From the NCBI RefSeq assembly GCF_001550155.1, contig NZ_LRUF01000026.1:78410-142409 (forward strand): 64,000 nt of DNA. Direction: 5' to 3'. The DNA comes from Pseudoalteromonas arabiensis (GTDB taxonomy: Bacteria > Pseudomonadota > Gammaproteobacteria > Enterobacterales > Alteromonadaceae). Below are positions 60,346 through 64,000 of this stretch, one piece after another. A program made the position numbers and the translations under genes. The notes under the pieces are model-generated. The model was not told where the DNA came from. It was given only the letters and a program-made list of their open reading frames with translations, and did not search any database. How positions within the stretch are numbered: position 1 is the stretch's first letter; each line of letters opens with the position of its first letter.

Positions 60346-63107
60346 TCACTTTCTTGTTCGGCTTTTTTGATTTGTTCTTTTAAGAACTGTGCTACTTTAG
60401 AGTACTCGATTTCGAACTCGTCGCGCAGCTCAATTAGATCGTCACTTGTTAGCTCTTCTTCTTTACAGCGTTGTTCAAATGCTGATGCCAGTTCGGCAAT
60501 TTTCACTGCTCCAATTGTTTTGGAAATTGACTTTAATTGGTGGCATGCCGAAATGATGGTTTCTAAATCATGATCGATCACCCCTGCATTTACCTCTTTA
60601 GTTAGTTGATTACTTTGTTCAAGGTACATTTTAAAGAAACGCAGTTTTTTAGCTTCATCGTTATTTATGTATTTACCAAGCATGTTCATATCAATTGGCA
60701 TGGCAGGTTGTTTTATTTCAAGAGGTGTTCGCTCAGGGTCGACTTTATGCGACCACTTTAGCAATGTTGCCTCAAGTACGTTGAGTTCGACAGGTTTTGT
60801 AATATAGTCGTTCATGCCAATACTTAAACATCGCTCTTTCTCCCCTTTGAGTGCATTAGCGGTAATAGCAACAATGTAGGGTTGGGCATTGATGTCAGGA
60901 AGTAAAGAGGCTTCGCTGCGAATTTTTTCAACCATGTCATAGCCTGACATTTTTGGCATGTGTAAGTCGGTCAAAATGATCGAGTAGTGGTTTTCACGCC
61001 ACATCTCTAATCCTTGCTCACCGTTTTCGGCTAACTCGACACCATAACCTAATAAATGTAATTGATCTGTCAGCACTTGCTGATTAAGAACATTGTCTTC
61101 AACCAAAAGAATTAATTTATTTTCTTCACGGGCTTGATCCACGCTCAAATAGTTATTGAGTGTTTTTGCAGAGGAAATTTGTTTTGGCTGATGAAGGCCA
61201 GCAGCAACTAATAACGACACCATAAAGTTAGACTTACATAGTGGTGCTGCATTTAAATAAAAAATATTTTTATGATTAACAGCGGCTTCATCTAGCTTAC
61301 TTAATACAATCACTTGTTGATGGTTGTCTTCTAAGGTGTAAAGCAAACGGCGCAGTATGTAGTTAATATCCTCCATGCTTTCGATGCCATCGAGAATCCA
61401 AATTATGTCTTTTTTATCTTGCTCAGCTTCTATTTTTTCATTGCTATTGGCAATGATTGTCGTTGCGCCCATAAATGAAAGATAACGAGTTAATAAGCTG
61501 TGTCTGCCTTCGTGCTGGGTTACAACAACCACTCGCTGGTTTTTCATCACCTGTTTGTGAGCAAAGTTAACTTTTCCTTGCGTGCTAAACGGCAGCTCAA
61601 CGATAAATTCACTACCGATCCCCAAATCACTGTTTACAGTAATCGTACCTAGCATCAACTCGGTAAGGCTCTTACAGATCGAAAGCCCAAGACCTGTGCC
61701 TCCATACTCGCGTGTAATAGAGCTTTCGGCTTGAATAAATGGGTTAAATATTTCGCGAAGCTGTGCCTGGGTCATGCCTTTACCGTTGTCGGAAACGCTA
61801 AAACGCAAGGTGTAATGATCGGTTGTGTTTTGCGCGACTTCGACAGATATTTTTACATGACCTTTTCGGTTATCGTCTGTGGTTGTAAATTTAATCGCAT
61901 TACTACATAGGTTATAAAGCACTTGGCGTACGCGCACTGTATCGCCAATTAAGTTAGTCGGAATATCGGGTGCTATGGCAAGTTCTAGATCTAAGTTACG
62001 CTTTTTAGCGACAGAAGACAGCACACGGGCAACTTCTTCGATAGTATCTGAGACCGAAAAAGGAATGTTATCGATATTGAGTTTTCCTGCTTCGATTTTA
62101 GAGAAGTCGAGAATGTCGTCTAAAATGCCAAGCAATGAAAAGGCAGAATCACGAATTATTGTACTGAGTCTATGTTGTGCACCATCGAGCTCTGTTTGGC
62201 GCAGCAAATCAATAGTCCCAATCACCCCATTCATTGGTGTTCTTATTTCGTGACTCATTGTTGCTAAGAAGGTTGTTTTAGTTTCGTTGGCTTGCTCTGC
62301 TTTTAATGTTGCTTGTTCAAGTGCCAGTGTTCTGTTTTGTACTTCAGTTTCAAGGCTACTTTGTAGTTTTTGTAGGTCTTGTTGTGCTGCTTTATTTTCA
62401 GTAATTGCAGACTGAACTTTACTAAGTAAATGGTTAATGTTTTTAGCTACAATATCTAAACCAAAGTCAAGAGTTTCAGTAACATGAGTGTGGTAATTTT
62501 GGTTTTCTGTAATAGCTAATAGTTCATCGCTAAGTAGTTCACTACTTTTCATAAAACGTTTATTAATATACACATTTAATAATACAGACAGAAAAATAAG
62601 TGCAATCAGAGCGACAGCAGCTAATACATATGACATTACAGCTGATTCAACAATTGGCTGTTCTTGTGAATGCTGCTTTACGATTAACTCGCCAACGGGT
62701 TGGTCGTTAAATTCAAGCACTTTGTGAATTATACTGGCTTGTTCTAATTGCTGATTTACTTTCGTTACAGCGATGAGTTCTTCTTTATTGTTTGCAAATA
62801 CCAAAGACACATCACCATTCACTTCGTACCTATATAAGTAGTAATCAAACCCAGCATTGAGTAAAAGGCTAAGATCCAGTACTTCTTTGACCTTATCTTG
62901 GCCCGGCATTGTGAGTGCACTTACTAAGGGCGGTGATAATTGTTCGACTACTTGCGCAGCATTTAGGCTTGGGTGTGTAACTTGAGTTTTAGAATTCTTT
63001 GTTGGGTAAAAAGAGTAAGCTACAACTGCGAGAAGTGTAATAACAAGATTCGTTATAATGAATAACGGTAATAGCCCTTTTACAGGAGATGTAGATTTAC
63101 TCGACAT
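60339..63107 (-). CDS. BarA-like hybrid sensor histidine kinase
   Basis: This 922-residue kinase has transmembrane helices at about 13-32 and 160-180, a periplasmic sensor, HAMP-like and coiled-coil segments, HisKA with His286 (TMSHEIRTPMNG), an ATPase domain (GGTGLGLSICKSL), a degenerate receiver-like stretch (about 530-650), a receiver with Asp714 (ILTDLHMPK) and an HPt domain with His856 (CHQLKS). The domain order is that of BarA. The partner (UvrY/GacA-like) is not in the window, so orthology is unproven. Confidence 0.88.
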   Translation of the reverse strand: MSSKSTSPVKGLLPLFIITNLVITLLAVVAYSFYPTKNSKTQVTHPSLNAAQVVEQLSPPLVSALTMPGQDKVKEVLDLSLLLNAGFDYYLYRYEVNGDVSLVFANNKEELIAVTKVNQQLEQASIIHKVLEFNDQPVGELIVKQHSQEQPIVESAVMSYVLAAVALIALIFLSVLLNVYINKRFMKSSELLSDELLAITENQNYHTHVTETLDFGLDIVAKNINHLLSKVQSAITENKAAQQDLQKLQSSLETEVQNRTLALEQATLKAEQANETKTTFLATMSHEIRTPMNGVIGTIDLLRQTELDGAQHRLSTIIRDSAFSLLGILDDILDFSKIEAGKLNIDNIPFSVSDTIEEVARVLSSVAKKRNLDLELAIAPDIPTNLIGDTVRVRQVLYNLCSNAIKFTTTDDNRKGHVKISVEVAQNTTDHYTLRFSVSDNGKGMTQAQLREIFNPFIQAESSITREYGGTGLGLSICKSLTELMLGTITVNSDLGIGSEFIVELPFSTQGKVNFAHKQVMKNQRVVVVTQHEGRHSLLTRYLSFMGATTIIANSNEKIEAEQDKKDIIWILDGIESMEDINYILRRLLYTLEDNHQQVIVLSKLDEAAVNHKNIFYLNAAPLCKSNFMVSLLVAAGLHQPKQISSAKTLNNYLSVDQAREENKLILLVEDNVLNQQVLTDQLHLLGYGVELAENGEQGLEMWRENHYSIILTDLHMPKMSGYDMVEKIRSEASLLPDINAQPYIVAITANALKGEKERCLSIGMNDYITKPVELNVLEATLLKWSHKVDPERTPLEIKQPAMPIDMNMLGKYINNDEAKKLRFFKMYLEQSNQLTKEVNAGVIDHDLETIISACHQLKSISKTIGAVKIAELASAFEQRCKEEELTSDDLIELRDEFEIEYSKVAQFLKEQIKKAEQESEN

Positions 63108-63424
63108 GGCTTTTATCCAACAATTTTACAGCAGTAAGAAGTAGTTACTTGATTGATTAACATAATCCTACCATCAACGAAGAAAAATTCACCACGTTTT
63201 TACTTTAGCAAAGCAATAATCGTTGGAGGAAACTATCAGAATAGGAGTTTTTGCTGCATAAGTAACCGTAAAAGTACGAAAAATAGCAATCTTGATTGAA
63301 AACTGTTCAAACAGTCAGAATCCTTAAAAAAAAGTTGACTTGAGAGGGCAAAACCCGTTTAATACGCCGCACGCCCAGACAGCGACAACTAGATTTGTTG
63401 CTTAAAATGCGTTTAAAAGTTAGT
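63108..63424. other. Control region between the hybrid kinase and the tRNA operon
   Basis: About 315 bases without a gene. It contains the tRNA promoter (63335-63363). A short imperfect copy of the tRNA-Phe 5' end, GCCCAGACAGC at 63373-63383, matches GCCCAGATAGC at 10 of 11 positions. Nothing else is evident. Confidence 0.5.
63335..63363 (+). promoter_or_regulatory. Promoter of the tRNA operon
   Basis: TTGACT (63335-63340), a 17-nt spacer and TTTAAT (63358-63363) are followed by the GC-rich discriminator ACGCCGCAC, the usual look of a stringently controlled stable-RNA promoter. Confidence 0.8.
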
Positions 63425-63502
63425 GCCCAGATAGCTCAGTTGTAGAGCTGTTAGGAGTTGCATTGAAAATCCTTGTGGATATTCTGCATAAAACTAAATA
63501 TT
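63425..63502 (+). repeat. Degenerate tRNA-Phe-derived repeat, copy 1
   Basis: The 78-base unit begins with the tRNA-Phe acceptor/D-arm sequence GCCCAGATAGCTCAGT, loses a base in the D loop, keeps the anticodon-loop sequence ATTGAAAAT with an insertion on its 5' side, and has no T arm, 3' acceptor strand or CCA. It is not a working tRNA. Confidence 0.8.
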
Positions 63503-63583
63503 GCCCAGATAGCTCAGTCGGTAGAGCAATTTGGAGTTGCATTGAAAATCCTCTTTGGATGTTCAGCACAAAAACCGAATATT
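63503..63583 (+). repeat. Degenerate tRNA-Phe-derived repeat, copy 2
   Basis: An 81-base unit directly abutting copy 1 and the intact tRNA-Phe. The first 26 bases match tRNA-Phe exactly through the D arm. The anticodon region reads GAGTTGCATTGAAAATCCTC, then an unrelated tail (GGATGTTCAGCACAAAA) replaces the T arm and acceptor. It is nearly identical to copy 3. Confidence 0.85.
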
Positions 63584-63659
63584 GCCCAGATAGCTCAGTC
63601 GGTAGAGCAGAGGATTGAAAATCCTCGTGTCGGTGGTTCGATTCCGCCTCTGGGCACCA
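63584..63659 (+). tRNA. tRNA-Phe (GAA), first copy
   Basis: A 76-nt cloverleaf with 5' GCCCAGA pairing with TCTGGGC, D arm, anticodon GAA at 63617-63619 in the loop ATTGAAAAT, T loop GTTCGATTC and encoded CCA. It immediately follows degenerate copy 2. Confidence 0.98.
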
Positions 63660-63730
63660 TTATTTGATATATTGGTGTTATCTCTAATAGTGAGAACATC
63701 AGTATTGTGCAAAGCACACAAATTTAGTGT

Positions 63731-63806
<76 letters not shown>

Positions 63807-63841
63807 TTTATTTAAACATCAAGCTTCTAGCTTTTTGTTAT

Positions 63842-63922
63842 GCCCAGATAGCTCAGTTAGTAGAGCCATTGGGAGTTGCATTGAAAATCCTCTTCGGATG
63901 TTCAGCACAAAAATAGAATATT
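63842..63922 (+). repeat. Degenerate tRNA-Phe-derived repeat, copy 3
   Basis: An 81-base unit abutting the second tRNA-Phe and differing from copy 2 at only a few positions. It too keeps the D arm and anticodon loop but lacks the 3' half of the tRNA. The copy-plus-tRNA-Phe block has thus been duplicated on either side of tRNA-Thr. Confidence 0.85.
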
Positions 63923-63998
63923 GCCCAGATAGCTCAGTCGGTAGAGCAGAGGATTGAAAATCCTCGTGTCGGTGGTTCGATTCCGCCTCTGGGCACCA
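63923..63998 (+). tRNA. tRNA-Phe (GAA), second copy
   Basis: The sequence is identical to the tRNA-Phe at 63584-63659, including the encoded CCA. The operon may continue beyond the window. Confidence 0.98.
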
Positions 63999-64000
63999 TT

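Noticed and set aside
63425..63583. Regular repeats of about 80 bases that could be read as a CRISPR-like array
   Set aside because: The units abut with no unique spacers and are derived from tRNA-Phe; no cas genes are near.
63473..63667. 64-codon ORF across the tRNA region
   Set aside because: It runs through an intact tRNA-Phe and two tRNA-derived repeats; its repetitive protein is a by-product of them.

Overview
The window looks like chromosome from a marine gammaproteobacterium of the Alteromonadales, most likely Pseudoalteromonas or a close relative. The evidence is the AT-rich sequence, the gene set (metH, hrpB, tyrS, mtnN, folE2, arcB/arcA, rsmC, trmB, mutY, yggX) and a complete second flagellar system of the lateral (Laf, peritrichous) type known from Vibrio, Aeromonas and some Pseudoalteromonas. 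The species call is an inference; no rRNA is present to settle it.

Layout. (1) 1-3320: methionine synthase, encoded as two polypeptides separated by one in-frame amber codon. (2) 3396-4140: two small minus-strand genes (a CHMI/HpaF-like tautomerase and a zinc-ribbon protein). (3) 4450-38670: a 34-kb lateral flagellar locus. It holds flgAMN (minus) divergent from flgBCDEFGHIJKL, an unknown coiled-coil gene, one short flagellin (lafA), fliD, fliS, then lafD-fliK-fliL-lafS-motA-motB-pilZ-fliMNPQR-flhBA, and finally motY-lafK-fliEFGHIJ. No chemotaxis genes, fliO, flhF/flhG or flrABC are present. (4) 38935-42318: a membrane diguanylate cyclase followed by a pocket of small hypothetical genes (DUF6795-like, GNAT-like, two orphans, CsbD). 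(5) 42558-63107: housekeeping and signalling core, namely hrpB, an M23 endopeptidase, tyrS, a CobD/CbiB-like protein and mtnN, a DUF2726 protein, folE2, arcB facing arcA, a YfiR-like protein with a histidine kinase, rsmC/trmB, mutY/yggX and a hybrid BarA-like kinase. (6) 63335-63998: a tRNA operon with two intact tRNA-Phe genes, one tRNA-Thr and three degenerate tRNA-Phe-derived repeats.

The most notable feature is an apparent cyclic-di-GMP circuit around the lateral flagella. A GEMM-I (c-di-GMP-I) riboswitch aptamer lies in the leader of motY-lafK-fliEFGHIJ, so the second messenger is positioned to control the sigma54 activator LafK. A PilZ protein is encoded directly after the motB-type stator gene, and a diguanylate cyclase with a degenerate I-site lies just past fliJ. 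LafK in turn should act at the sigma54-like promoters seen before flgB and before lafD. LafS (sigma28) and FlgM would set the late class. The lateral FliM lacks the usual N-terminal CheY-binding peptide, which fits the absence of chemotaxis genes.
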